This document shows positions 51,566-61,840 of a stretch of 64,000 bases of DNA, one piece after another. Under the pieces are notes generated by a model, which was not told where the DNA came from, did no database searches, and saw only the letters and a program-made list of their open reading frames with translations. The stretch is taken from positions 372,001 through 436,000 of the forward strand of contig JAJOZX010001076.1 in NCBI GenBank assembly GCA_023014485.1, written 5' to 3'. Source of the stretch: Bathynomus jamesi (lineage: Eukaryota; Arthropoda; Malacostraca; Isopoda; Cirolanidae). Made by a program: the position numbers and the translations under genes. Position 1 is the stretch's first letter, and every line of letters starts with the position of its first letter.

Positions 51566-52465
51566 TTGATAATTTCCGCTTATTAATGACGTTTTATCTC
51601 AACGGTCCACATCCGCAGTCCAAAGTGCGGATGCAGATGCGGATGCGAGAAAATGCGCGGATGTGGATGTGACCTACATCACTATAATGTATATAATGTT
51701 ACGGCATGCGGGAGGTGCCCCTTTGGGGCATTGGTTTCTGCGCGCATGTAGAGGAATTACGACATTTGATTGAGTGAGGCCCGTGGTGTAATGGTTATCA
51801 TATCTGACCGGCAATCGGAAGATCCCGGGTTCCATTCCCGGGTGGTTACCTCATTTTTCATTTGTTTCGATCTTTCGCTCTCATCTTGCGCGGAATATTC
51901 TCCTATACAAAGCGTCGTTCTTTACGTTAATTATACTGCGTGTTTGCAGTTATAATGTATATAACGTTACGGCATGCGGGAGGTGCCCCTTTGGGGCGTT
52001 GGTTTCTGCGCGCATGTAGAGGAATTACGACATTTGATTGAGTGGGGCCCGTGGTGTAATGGTTATCATATCTGACCGGCAATCGGAAGATCCCGGGTTC
52101 GATTCCCGGGTGGTTACCTCATTTTTCATTTGTTTCGTTCTTTCGCTCTCATCTTGCGCGGAATATTCTCCTATACAAAGCGTCGTTCTTTACGTTAATT
52201 ATACTGCGTGTTTGCAGTTATAATGTATATAATGTTACGGCATGCGGGAGGTGCCCCTTTGGGGCATTGGTTTCTGCGCGCATGTAGAGGAATTACGACA
52301 TTTGATTGAGTGAGGCCCGTGGTGTAATGGTTATCATAGCTGACCGGCAATCGGAAGATCCCGGCTTCGATTCCCGGGTGGTTACCTCATTTTTCATTTG
52401 TTTCGTTCTTTCGCTCTCATCTTGCGCGGAATATTCTCCTATACAAAGCGTCGTTCTTTACGTTA

Positions 52466-52960
52466 ACATATAAATATAAATAATATATAAATATAGCTGC
52501 TTATAATTAATAAGGATTATAATTAATTAATTAACATAATTAATAAGGAAATTTAAAAATTTTGTACTAGCAACCCTAAATCTTTTTCAGATTTTTAGAT
52601 TTCAATTTGATAATTTTGATAAGCATCACTGAAAGAAGATTTAATGGAAGCGATCCTTTTTTTAAGAACAAATTCAGTTTAGGTTAGTACATTTTGTTAC
52701 GGATGTTTATAATAATACAAAAACATCTTATTAATTTGCTAAACCAATAATAATCTTATTTTGTTTAAGTTTCAATCAGTTTGTATTTTGGGATGTATTG
52801 TAATTTTTGAATAAAGAGAAAAAAAGCCATTAAGGCATAGTTACAGCCACTAAGTAACCTGATGAGTCATGTGGTGGTGACGAAATGCCTTGTTTATGAA
52901 TCTCCATTGGCCTAATAAAGCTAATCGTAATCAATTTGGCCTTAACATTCCATCAGAGTC
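52466..52960. other. Interior of the 3.8-kb hAT element
   Basis: AT-rich DNA without open frames. It belongs to the hAT element between its tRNA-like array and its right GGAGTC repeats. Confidence 0.5.
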
Positions 52961-53050
52961 GGAGTCGGAGTCGTAATTATACAAGTCAGATTTCTGGAGT
53001 CGGAGTCGGAGTTGGAGTCGGCAAATTTTATCACCGACTCCACAGCCCTG

Positions 53051-53218
53051 GATCTAACAGAAGTATCTGAAATATTAAGAGCTCAGTACGAATCACCTTT
53101 CAGTATCCCAAAAACTGACAAACTGATATGCGATAGAAACACGTTCTTTGAAGAACTACAAGGGGAAAGTATAACTGATTCTGACTTTACGACAGATGAT
53201 ATCACGCAAGCTATAGGG
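53051..53218 (+). pseudogene. LINE A copy 4, segment 3
   Basis: The segment reads DLTEVSEILRAQYESPFSIP, FFEELQGESITDSDFTTDDI and TQAIG, matching copy 1 at 9533-9700. Here EELQGES is open where copy 1 has a stop. It is cut by the hAT MITE at 53219. Confidence 0.9.
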
Positions 53219-53451
53219 CAGTGGTGGCGAACCTATGGCATGCGTGCCCATTTGAGCACGCGATCAAATTTGCCTGGCACGCCTAAGCATAGAAATTATT
53301 ATACAAAAAATGAGTATAACATAAAAGACGTAAATGTTTATAATTTGGTGTAATATACTGTATATAAACTTTGGTGGGCACGCGAATTTTTTTTTTTATG
53401 GTTTACATGTTTTTTTTTGGCACGCGACTGTAAAAAGGTTCGTCACCCCTG
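53219..53451. mobile_element. hAT MITE (CAGTGGTGGCGAACC type)
   Basis: The ends CAGTGGTGGCGAACCTATGG and the inverse of CAGGGGTGACGAACCTTTTT are flanked by CTATAGGG (53211-53218 and 53452-53459). At 233 bp it has no coding capacity. Its TIR and the subterminal GGCACGC motif resemble the nearly complete hAT at 46137-48998, which has GACACGC. Confidence 0.92.
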
Positions 53452-53459
53452 CTATAGGG

Positions 53460-53815
53460 AAACTAAAAGCACACTCAGCGGCAGGACCGGACAAATGGAA
53501 TGCCACACTGATCAAAAACTGCAAGAATGCAATCGCTGAGCCCCTATATAGGATAATGGATATGGAGACGATCACTAGACACGGGAGAAATACCGGGCAT
53601 CCTGAAGAGAGCGAGCATAGTTCCAATAATAAAAGAGGAGATTGATCCGAGGCCAAAACCTATAGGCCAGTGTCTCTTATATCTCATCTCACTAAAATAT
53701 TTGAAAGAATAGTTAGAGAAAAAATCTATGACTTTTTAGAAACTCAGAAAAAATTAAATGATGACGAACATGGATTTCGGTCAGGCAAATCATGCCTATC
53801 ACAACTAATGGAACA
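53460..53815 (+). pseudogene. LINE A copy 4, segment 4: RT start
   Basis: The segment reads GKLKAHSAAGPDKWNATLIK, NCKNAIAEPLYRI, then frameshifted pieces, and SHLTKIFERIVREKIYDFLE to FRSGKSCLSQLMEH. It ends where the RTE-like LINE D begins. The following codons (YNNIIDALESNENYDV) resume at 59515, so the two pieces were contiguous. Confidence 0.88.
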
Positions 53816-56140
53816 CTCATTCATTAAATCCCGTCCGGCTCTCGTCGGGTTGGGTCCCATCTGTCATGTCGATATCTTCTCTACTCCCGTCGGTCGCCAG
53901 CCAAATCAAACAGCTCCCTCATGTTCAATTCGCCGTTTGCTCCTCTGAATGCTTTGAACCACGATGTCTTTGGTCTTCCTCTCAGTCTGTCGCCATGGGC
54001 CCTTCCGTGCAACAGTGCATTTGGCCACCTCTCTCCGTTCATCCTCACGACGTGGCCAAACCATCTTCTCTGTATGTTCGCACTCTGTCAAGTATGTTCC
54101 CTCTCACTCCCGCTATCCTTCTTACTCCTTCGTTTGTTAATTTCTGATCCCATCTTATGTTATTCGCTCTCCACATACACCTCATCTCAAAAGCCAATAG
54201 CTTCATTTCATCCTTTCTCTTCAAATCCAGCATTCCGCTCCGTACAGCGCCATTGGTAGCACCACAGAATTGAGCAGCCGCATTTTTAGTTCTCGCGATA
54301 TTGTGGTGTCCTTCCAGACCCTTGACAGCCTTCCAAGAGCCCTGTAGCCCAACAATAGCCTCTCTGAAATCTCCCTGCTTGAATCCATCTTATCGGTGAC
54401 ATGCACACCAAGGTATTTAAACTTTTGGACCTGTTCAATTCTACCAGTTGTCAAGTATAAAACCACGTTCTCTTCCACTCTGCCAATCTTCATACATTTT
54501 GTTTTGCCGAGAGTGATATTCAACCTATGTTTCGTACAGCTCTCCTCCACTCTCTTCAAGGCGCTCTGCAAGTCATCACATGATTCTGCCAGTAGCACGA
54601 TATCATCTGCGTATCTCAGATTCGTGATACACAATCCGGCCACCTCTACTCCTGCATCATACCCCTCCAGCGCGACCGCCATCACCATTTCAATAAAGAT
54701 GTTAAAGAGTTGCGACGAAAGCGGGCACCCCCGCATCACTCCTCTGTCAGTCCGGAATCTCCTTGTTAAAATATGTCCCTTTCTCACCACGGCACTGGTC
54801 GCAGAGTAAAGTCGCCTGATGAGGTCAGCCATCTGCCGCTCAACTCCGTAGCGCTCCATCACCCTAAACATGCTCTCTCTCCACACCGAGTCGAAGGCCT
54901 GTCTAAAGTCAATAAAAACACAATGTGTGTCTCTATCCCTCTCCCATCTCTTTTCTATGATCTGTGATAGGCTGAAGATGTGGTCAACTGTCCCTCTACC
55001 AGTTCTAAACCCAGCTTGTTCCTCATTCATGATCGTTTCCTCTACGGTCCAGATTCTGGCTTGGATGATCTTGGCGAGATCCTTATAAGCGTGCGGCAGG
55101 AGGCTGATGGGCCTGTAATTGCTACATCTGGTCACATCGCCCTTCTTATATATTGGCACTATGACCGCCTCCCCCCATTCCGTCGGGATTCCTCTTCCAT
55201 CCAGAGCGAGCTGATATAGTCTCCTCAGCCACTCAGTCACAACCTCTCCTCCGGCACTCAAGAGCTCCTGCGGCACCTCATCGATTCCAGGTGATTTGTT
55301 TGATGCAAGTGAATTTACGCCACTCAGTATGTTTGTTACTTTGTTTAATGTCTCATGTTGTTCGTCCCCAGCACCCACCACCAGTTCCGGGTAAGCCCGT
55401 CCCACTTCCTGTCCCATATTTTCTACATTGTCAGACAACAGGGGCCGGAAATACTCCATCCATACCCTACTCACCTCATCCTCTCTGGACACCTTTTCAT
55501 CCCGTTCATGTTTCCATTCTTTCGTTAAATTTTTAACTGTTCTATACAAGTCTCTCGAGTCACCCCTCTCGAAACTTCTCTCACAATGATCACACTGATC
55601 ACACTTCTCTCGACACTGATCCTCAATCCATTTCTTCTTTGCCTCTTTACATTTCACTTCCACCTCTCCACACAACTGTGTATAATTTAATAAATTTTCC
55701 TCTGATGAATCTGAAATTCTTTTCCCTTTTGCCTTTCTTCTTTCCTCACACTTTTCCAACACTTCTGCTGTCATCCAAACCTGCCTAGTTCGTTTTCTCT
55801 TTCTTATCATGCTTTCTGCCTCCTCTCTCAGAATGTTCCTTCCCCGGGTCATCCTCCATGTCCCGTAGCTCCGAGAAACGTCCCCCTATACGTGCTTCAA
55901 ATTCCGTTCTCATTTGTACACTCGTAAGCTTTTCGACATTGTATCTTGTCACTCCCTTTCCTTCTTTATAATCATTGCGAAGCTTTGTTTGAAGATTCGC
56001 GAGCAAAAGTTCATGGGAAGTGCAAAAGTCTGCCCCTCTCATGACTTTCGTGCCTCGCACCGAAGTCCAAAATCTTTTTCCCACCAGAATGTAATCAATA
56101 CAGCTTCTGTAAATCTGATCTGTATGGGTCCATGTGTAAC
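53816..56140 (-). pseudogene. LINE D: RTE-like endonuclease and RT
   Basis: On the minus strand the endonuclease C-terminus (YTWTHTDQIYRSCIDYILVG) is followed after a frameshift at about 55800 by an open frame of 543 codons (55852-54221). That frame contains IVPIYKKGDVTRCSNYRPIS, VFIDFRQAFDSVWRE (motif A), TDRGVMRGCPLSSQLFNIFI (motif B) and TNLRYADDIVLLAES (motif C). A one-base loss at about 54221 breaks YGAECW|TLK-type sequence, and the C-terminus continues to 53830. The 3' end is TTTAATGAATG. The 5' end lies at about 59510, beyond the nested transposon, and is truncated within the endonuclease. The RT core itself is undamaged. Confidence 0.85.
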
Positions 56141-59100
56141 TAGGGTGTGTCAATTTTAGTAAAGTCAACAATTCAAAAACTACTAATGCTCAAATGATGT
56201 CATATTATCTAGCAAACTTAGAAATATCTTAGTGTTGTTTAAAAAAGCCATTTACCTACTTATATTTGACCATAAAGGTTTGAAATATAACCTAAATATG
56301 ACTGTAGCATCGTATATCAATGTGCCATCGATATGTGTGGTCAACTTTGGTTACTTTTGGTGTTCAGTATGGTTTCTAAGTTTCACATAGTCACAAATGC
56401 TGGAGTTTTGATTGTGAATGCGTGTGTTTTCCCTCCTTTTTGACAATTTTGATTACTTCGTAATGTAAATATTGTGTAATTCAAATTATTCGAATTGTTA
56501 TGTGTGACCCAAACTTTCTGTATATTTTGATATGATAGATATATGAAATTGTCATTACTTTGAATAATTAAGTCTTGTACCTAAACAACACAACCTTTTA
56601 TCTGAGCTTATAGGAAGATGTTAAGAATTTCAATTAACTTAATTTTATGTAATCATAATCAGTAGGCCTATCCAAATTTCAATGACATTTCTTTTGTTCA
56701 CAGGTCGACAGCATGAGTCAGAAAGAAATCAGAACCCGAAGCAAATCAAGTTGTCACCTAAGTCATTTGGTGGGGACTGGGAGGGAACTTCCCCCCGCTG
56801 AGCTGCCCACAGCCAGAGATCTGCTGAGGTATGGTTTGTTGAGGAGAGAGAGGAGTGAGGAAGACAGGAGGAATTACTCAGTTAATGACCTGATTAACAA
56901 CGGCATTGTTCCAGGGCTACTGGCTCAGTGGAGAAAGGCCAACGCTCTATTCACAGGACCTGTAATCAACACTGAGGTCAGGAACAGGGCTAAAGTGAAG
57001 GCACTGTGGGATGAGGCAGTGAAGGTGTCCATTGGCAATGTGAAGCTAGAGGTCAAAGATAGGTTCATGATGAAACTGGACAAATTGGTAGACATCCTGA
57101 CCTGTCACTGTGTAATCGGGAGCTGCAGTGAGCTTGGGTGCAACCCTATCTGCAACAGTGGGGTTCACATTGACTGCAGCTGCAGGAGCGAGCAGAAGAT
57201 ACCAGTGCAGGAGCTTGCCTTCATTAAAGGTCAGAGAGGAAATGTGGGAAGTGTGGGGGCACACCAGATGGGTCTAGCTGATCACCCTGAGACCAGGAGA
57301 CAGGAAGCAGTGCTGTAGAGACAGGAGCAGAGAAGGAAGGCCGAGGAGAAGAGGAGGAGGAAGGCAGAGGAGTCAGCCAAGAAAGAAGAGGAGTTGAGGG
57401 AGGAGTCACTGCTGGAAATGGAGTTGGAGGAGACTGGAGATATACTGGAGGAGGCAGGAAGGAGAGAGGAGGACGAAGACTTCATACCAGAGGCTGCGAC
57501 TTCTTCCTCGTCTGTGGCTAAGAAGAAGAAATACAACAATGAAGATATCACCAACATAGCTCTGGCTAGCTTGAGACATCACACTGGGCTGAGAGAGAGT
57601 GCAGAGATTGCCACTGCTGCCTGGATTGATGCTGGTCTTATCACAGAGTTTGACACAGCACTGGTGATTGACCACAACAAGGTGAGGAGGGCTCAGGAGA
57701 GACTGACTAAGGAGCTGGTCAAGAAGTTTGATGAAGAGATTAGGGAAAATAGCATCACCTGTATCTCCTTTGGTGGGAAAAGAGATGACACCAAAGTGAT
57801 GATGGAAGCTGAGGGCAGTGACAGGCAGTTTCCTGGCCTCATTAAGGAAGAACACTACACAGTGTGCAATGAACCAGGTGGGAAATATTTGTGGCATTTT
57901 GTACCAGAGGAAGCTGCAGAGGAAAAAAGTCATGCTGAGGTCATTGCTGATCATCTGGTGAAATGGCTGAGAGAGGAGCAGACCAGACCCTTTTGGCCAT
58001 AGGTGACAGTACTAATGTGAATACTGGCTGGGAGGGAGGAGTAATGCATTATGTGGAGGCCAAGCTTAGCAGGAAGTTGGTGTGGATTGTCTGTAACTTG
58101 CACACTGGGGAGCTGAGTCTCAGACACCTGGTGACTGCACTGGATGGCAAGACATTGAGCAACAACAAGTGATCTGGGCCCCGAGGGAAGATGTTAGACA
58201 CTGCCACTGAGCTGGAGACCAACCCAAACTTCACGAGGATCACTGTTGGTCCTCCTCTACCCCATCTCAGTCAGGAGGTAGTCAAGGACCTCAGCACAGA
58301 CCAATCATATGGCCACAGAATCATCACTGCCATCAGATCGGGAGAGGTACCTCAGAGTCTAGCTCTCCTGGAGATTGGGCCAGTCTATCACAGTAGGTGG
58401 GTCACCATGGCTCTAAGGTTCTGCAGATTGTGGATTTCCAAACATGGGCTGAAGGGTAGGAACCTGAAGAATCTGAGGATAACTGTGGAATTCATGAAGT
58501 GGGAGTCTACATGCCAAACTGGTTCAACATCCAGTTAAATCACAGCTGGGTGGAGGGTCCCAGGCATGTACTGTACCAGCTGGAGCTACTCAGAAGTCAG
58601 AAGAAGGAGGTGATAGGAATAGTGATGCCTATAGTGAAGAGATCAACCTGGTATGCACACTCTGAGGCTGTCCTCCAGGCCATACTGTGCAGTGAGGTGG
58701 AGGAGGAGAGGAGGGAGGCAGTGAAGAGGATACTGGAAATCAGAGGTGAAGGAGATGAGGACACACAGGTAGGAGACTGCAGTGTCAGACCCAGGAAGAC
58801 TCCTGACATCAACCCAGATGCCACCAAACTCTCGGAGCTTATTGACTGGAACTCTGGCGTAACTGAGCCTCCTCTGACCTGCTCCCTCACCACTGCTGCA
58901 ATCAAGGAGTTTCTGGATAGACCAATGGAAGTTCCTGCATGGCCCTCACACACACAGTTAGTAGAGAGGTGTGTAAGGATGACAAATGAAGCAGCACAAC
59001 ATGTTTACTCACAAGAGAGGAGGGAGGCGTACATCAGTGGCCAGGTGGCCAGTAGGGCGCTCATGTCCAGGAACAAGAGCAAGGCAGACATGGCATCCTT

Positions 59101-59392
59101 GGCAAAGTTCAAGAAACCTACCTATATTTCTAAGTTTTAATATTGAAATACAATCAAAATGTCTTTAACTGCATGTAATGTATGTAAAATGTAGTTATAT
59201 ACAATAAAAAAATACTTGCAAAAATTGCTGATTTTTCATAAACTTCAACTTCAAATATAAGTAGCTAGGAGCGGTCAAATTTGGATTTTAAAGCCATATT
59301 TCGAGTTAGCACATAAAAGTGCATCATTTGGTCACTAGTAGTCTTTGAAAATCTAAAGATTTCACTTTGCTCCCTAAAACTGACACACCCAA
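56141..59392 (+). mobile_element. TIR DNA transposon of unidentified superfamily
   Basis: The ends TAGGGTGTGTCAATTTTAG and the inverse of TTGGGTGTGTCAGTTTTAG are flanked by ATGTGTAAC (56132-56140 and 59393-59401). The duplication could be read as 9 to 11 bp depending on where the element starts. Inverted similarity extends about 150 bp inward in patches (AAACTACTAATG, CAAATGATG, CTACTTATATTTGA). One long, GC-richer gene fills the interior. The interrupted LINE D reads straight across the site when one duplication copy is removed. A 9-11-bp duplication would fit Mutator-like elements, but I see no MULE domain. Confidence 0.85.
56713..59140 (+). pseudogene. Putative transposase of the unidentified TIR element
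   Basis: The protein (about 808 residues if unbroken) starts at an ATG nine bases after a 3' splice-like TTCTTTTGTTCACAGG. It is interrupted by TAG at 57316 and TGA at 58170 and by frameshifts near 57990 and 58500. Visible features are a Cys/His cluster at about residues 133-165 (CHCVIGSCSELGCNPIC then HIDCSC), a charged coiled-coil-like Glu/Arg/Lys segment (about 200-260), an acidic-Ser stretch before KKKKYNN, then GDSTNVNTGWEGG and VCNLHTGELSLRHL, an Asp/His/Glu-bearing block that could be the catalytic core, and VRPRKTPDINPDA near the C-terminus. I have seen unnamed invertebrate proteins of this layout but cannot assign a superfamily. Codon use is GC-richer than in all neighbours. Confidence 0.6.
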
Positions 59393-59510
59393 ATGTGTAA
59401 CTATGTTGTTCTCTGTGATAAAAATAGGTATTTGTTATGCATAACTGCTTATATTTACAAAACTCCAGCATCCTCTCCCCTCTCTCGTTCCTATCTCCCA
59501 CCCCAAACAA
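59393..59510 (-). pseudogene. LINE D, 5' piece of endonuclease
   Basis: The minus strand reads GVGDRNERGERMLEFCKYKQ, LCITNTYFYHREQHSYT, which joins directly to YTWTHTDQIYRS at 56140 on the other side of the transposon. GxxxxNxxGxxLxxFC is the familiar endonuclease motif of RTE-type LINEs. The LINE is 5'-truncated at 59510. Confidence 0.85.
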
Positions 59511-59514
59511 TACA

Positions 59515-60813
59515 ACAACATTATTGATGCACTTGAAAGTAATGAAAATTATGATGTAATTAATATACACAGACTTTGCCAAAGCGTTCGACAAGTGTGA
59601 CCATGGAATCATAATACATAAACTGAAATATATATGGGAATAACAGGAAAAGTAGGGAAATGGATGTATAATTTCATTAGTGAGCGGCGGCAAACCGTTA
59701 AAGTACAAGGAGTATCTTCATCAGAATCAGAGGTCCTCAGGTCAGTACCACAAGGAACAGTATTAGCTCCACTACTCTTCATAATCATGCTAAATGACAC
59801 AGATGAACGTTACCAGAGATAGCACAGTAACATCCTTTGCCAATGACACGAAGATTAGTAGAAAAATAAGAAACCCAGAGGATATAGGATCTCTACAAAC
59901 AGACATGAAGAGAATCTACAAGTGGACGGAAGACAAAAATATGAAATTTAACACTGAGAAATTTCAACTATTAAGGTACGGAAAAAGGGAGGATCTAAAA
60001 TCCATGGAATATTAGAGCTACCCCAAATGGACATGAAATTCAGAGAAATTCTAAAGTAAAAGATTTAGGAGTTGTAATGCCTGATGATGCGAAATTTGAA
60101 ACACAAACTAAGATAGCAATAAACAGAGCAAAGAGAATAACTGGGCAGATAGTGAGAACCTTTAAGCGAAGGGATAGGAATATAATAATTCCTCTACTGA
60201 AAATACTGATCATACTCAAATTGGAATACTGCTCGCTCCTAACATCCCTATGTAAAAAAGAAGACATTAGACAGCTAGAAGGGATTCAGAGAAGCTTCAC
60301 AGCCAAGATCAATGGGTGCAAAGAACTAAATTATTGGGAAAGGTTACGCGAATTAAACCTATATTCACTGGAAAGGAGAAGAGAGAGATACACCCTTATC
60401 TACACTTGGAAAATAATGGAGAAACTAGCACCAAATCTTACTCTGAACCCTATAACCCCCCAAACAACGGTGGAAGGTAGAAAAGGAAGAATGTGTCGTG
60501 TTCCCAAACTAAAGGCTAGACAGGAAACATCCTCAACCCTGAAAGAAAATATGATAGTTTTGTTGTGAGAGAACCAAAACTGTTTAATCAGCTGCCCAAA
60601 GACCAAAGGAACACGAGTGGTGTTGCAGTGGACATCAAAAGAAGATTAGACGCCTGGCTCAGAACAATCCCCGATGAGCCGGGCGTACCTGGCTATGTGA
60701 GGTGGAGAGTACAAGAAACCAACTCACTACTTCACCAGGCCAACTCGAGAGGAGGGGCGACAAGCTTGACCTTCGTGAAATGAGGAATCATCGCACAGAA
60801 CACTTAAAAGGTT

Positions 60814-60817
<4 letters not shown>
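59515..60817 (+). pseudogene. LINE A copy 4, segment 5: RT core and C-terminus
   Basis: It starts with YNNIIDALESNENYDV, continuing segment 4, followed by a 3-base insertion that breaks DVIYTD. It goes on with AKAFDKCDHGIII, SSEVLRSVPQGTVLAPLLF-type motif B and SFANDTKIS. The catalytic FADD has become FAND, so the RT is dead. The C-terminal frame is open from 60077 to 60540. A small insertion near 60551 then shifts it before RRLDAWLRTIPDEPGVPGYV. It ends at (AT)n 60819-60885. Confidence 0.88.
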
Positions 60818-60818
<1 letters not shown>

Positions 60819-60870
<52 letters not shown>

Positions 60871-60889
60871 TATATTATATTATATATTA
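60819..60889. repeat. (AT)n microsatellite
   Basis: AT tract at the LINE A 3' end, into which a TA-targeting mariner element inserted. Confidence 0.95.
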
Positions 60890-61791
60890 TAGGGCGTCCC
60901 AAAAAAATGTATACACCCTTTAACAGCTGATAGCTCAATTGATGTTTTTTCTTTCCAAGTTAAACCCATTAGAATTAATAATGGCAGTCAGACTAAGCTT
61001 TGAACAAAGGAAATTCATTCTAAAATGCTACTGGAAGTGTGAAAACGCAGTTGAAGTGCAAAGACAGTTTAGGAGGGAGTTTCAAACAAATCCACCAACG
61101 CGACTTACCATCACTCGAATTAGAGATAAGTTTGAAGCCGATGGAACTGTTCAGAATGTCCACAAGAAGCGTTCCGGAAGACCACGGACATCGACAAGCC
61201 CCACAAAGCAAGAAAGAGTACTGGAAACGTATCACCAAAGTCCAAGAAAATCTGTGCGGCAAGCGAGTCGTGAGGTAGGAATTTCAGAATCGTCTGTCCA
61301 ACGCATTTTGAAGCGCTGTCAATGGAAACGTTACATTCCAAGATTAGTCCATGCTATTAATGAAGATGATCCGGACCGAAGAGTGGAGTATTGCGAGTGG
61401 TACTTGGCACGATGTGGATGTGGATTGGACGAAGGGGTTTCGTAGAATACCCTCCGCGTTCACCAGACCTCACACCACTAGATTTTTTTTTATGGGGATA
61501 CTTAAAAGACAAAGTCTACGCTATAAAACCTGCAACAGTCGCTGAATTGAGAGCAGCCATCGAACGAGAATGCACACAAATACCAAACGAAATGTTTCGT
61601 GATGTTTGCGATTCCATTGCTTCGCGTTATCAGCAGTGCCTGGACCAGAACGGACGTCAGTTTGAAAACAGGCGTTGACAAAACAATTAAATAATGTCTG
61701 TAGATTCTATAACATTTTGAAAATGAAATGTATTTTAATAAACACTGCCTTTATAATTATTTAAAGTGTGTATAAATTTTTTTGGGACGCC

Positions 61792-61794
<3 letters not shown>
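60890..61794 (+). mobile_element. Mariner-like element 9 (internally deleted)
   Basis: The ends AGGGCGTCCCAAAAAAATGT and the inverse of CAGGGCGTCCCAAAAAAATT lie in TA repeats. The transposase gene lacks its centre. Confidence 0.85.
60981..61678 (+). pseudogene. Mariner-like transposase, catalytic centre deleted
   Basis: The N-terminal HTH region is complete (ATG before [22 protein letters not shown] linker; [17 protein letters not shown]), up to [10 protein letters not shown]. The sequence then jumps to [20 protein letters not shown] (third catalytic Asp) and a full C-terminus ending NGRQFENRR. The segment with the first two catalytic Asp residues (about 110 codons) is gone, and the join is out of frame. 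It is non-autonomous. Confidence 0.88.

Positions 61795-61795
<1 letters not shown>

Positions 61796-61840
<45 letters not shown>

Larger units (their letters stand above)
50294..51684 (-). mobile_element. hAT element nested in the tRNA-like array
   Basis: The ends TAGTGATGTAGCGGATGTC and the inverse of TAGTGATGTAGGTCACATC are flanked by TAATGTAT (50286-50293 and 51685-51692). Subterminal zones are arrays of GCGGATGCGGATG in both orientations. The minus strand retains the transposase C-terminus. A Tc1 fragment replaces part of the right half. Confidence 0.9.
49450..52465. repeat. Tandem array of a tRNA-like repeat (cluster 2)
   Basis: The repeat period is about 268 bp. tRNA-like cores start near 49578, 49846, 50111, 51778, 52046 and 52314; a hAT element splits the array between the third and fourth. 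Each unit has A box GTGTAATGGTTATCA, B box GGTTCGATTCC in a CCCGGG stem, and the flank CATGCGGGAGGTGCCCC with a GGGGCA hairpin. The first unit is preceded by an inverted copy of the unit's right flank (49450-49555), so its core is bracketed by about 75-bp inverted repeats. AACATATAAATATA occurs just outside both array ends, possibly a target duplication. Confidence 0.85.
49226..53050. mobile_element. 3.8-kb hAT element with GGAGTC subterminal repeats
   Basis: The ends CAGGGCTGTGGAGTCGGAGT and the inverse of the same at 53031-53050 are flanked by GATCTAAC (49218-49225 and 53051-53058), the hAT 8-bp duplication. Both subterminal zones are arrays of GGAGTC. The element's own DNA is only about 49226-49449 and 52466-53050 and has no transposase. 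The centre is the tRNA-like array with further insertions. Confidence 0.92.

Noticed and set aside
49570..52380. Functional tRNA genes in the array
   Set aside because: The T arm and anticodon arm fold, but the acceptor strands do not pair and loop position 33 is C instead of T. I call them tRNA-derived repeats.
31165..52465. CRISPR array
   Set aside because: The repeats at 31.2 kb have no unique spacers and those at 49-52 kb are 268-bp units. The window is eukaryotic in every respect.
56713..59140. Host gene interpretation of the GC-rich ORF
   Set aside because: It lies within TIRs and a target duplication, interrupts a LINE, and carries stops and frameshifts, all pointing to a transposon.
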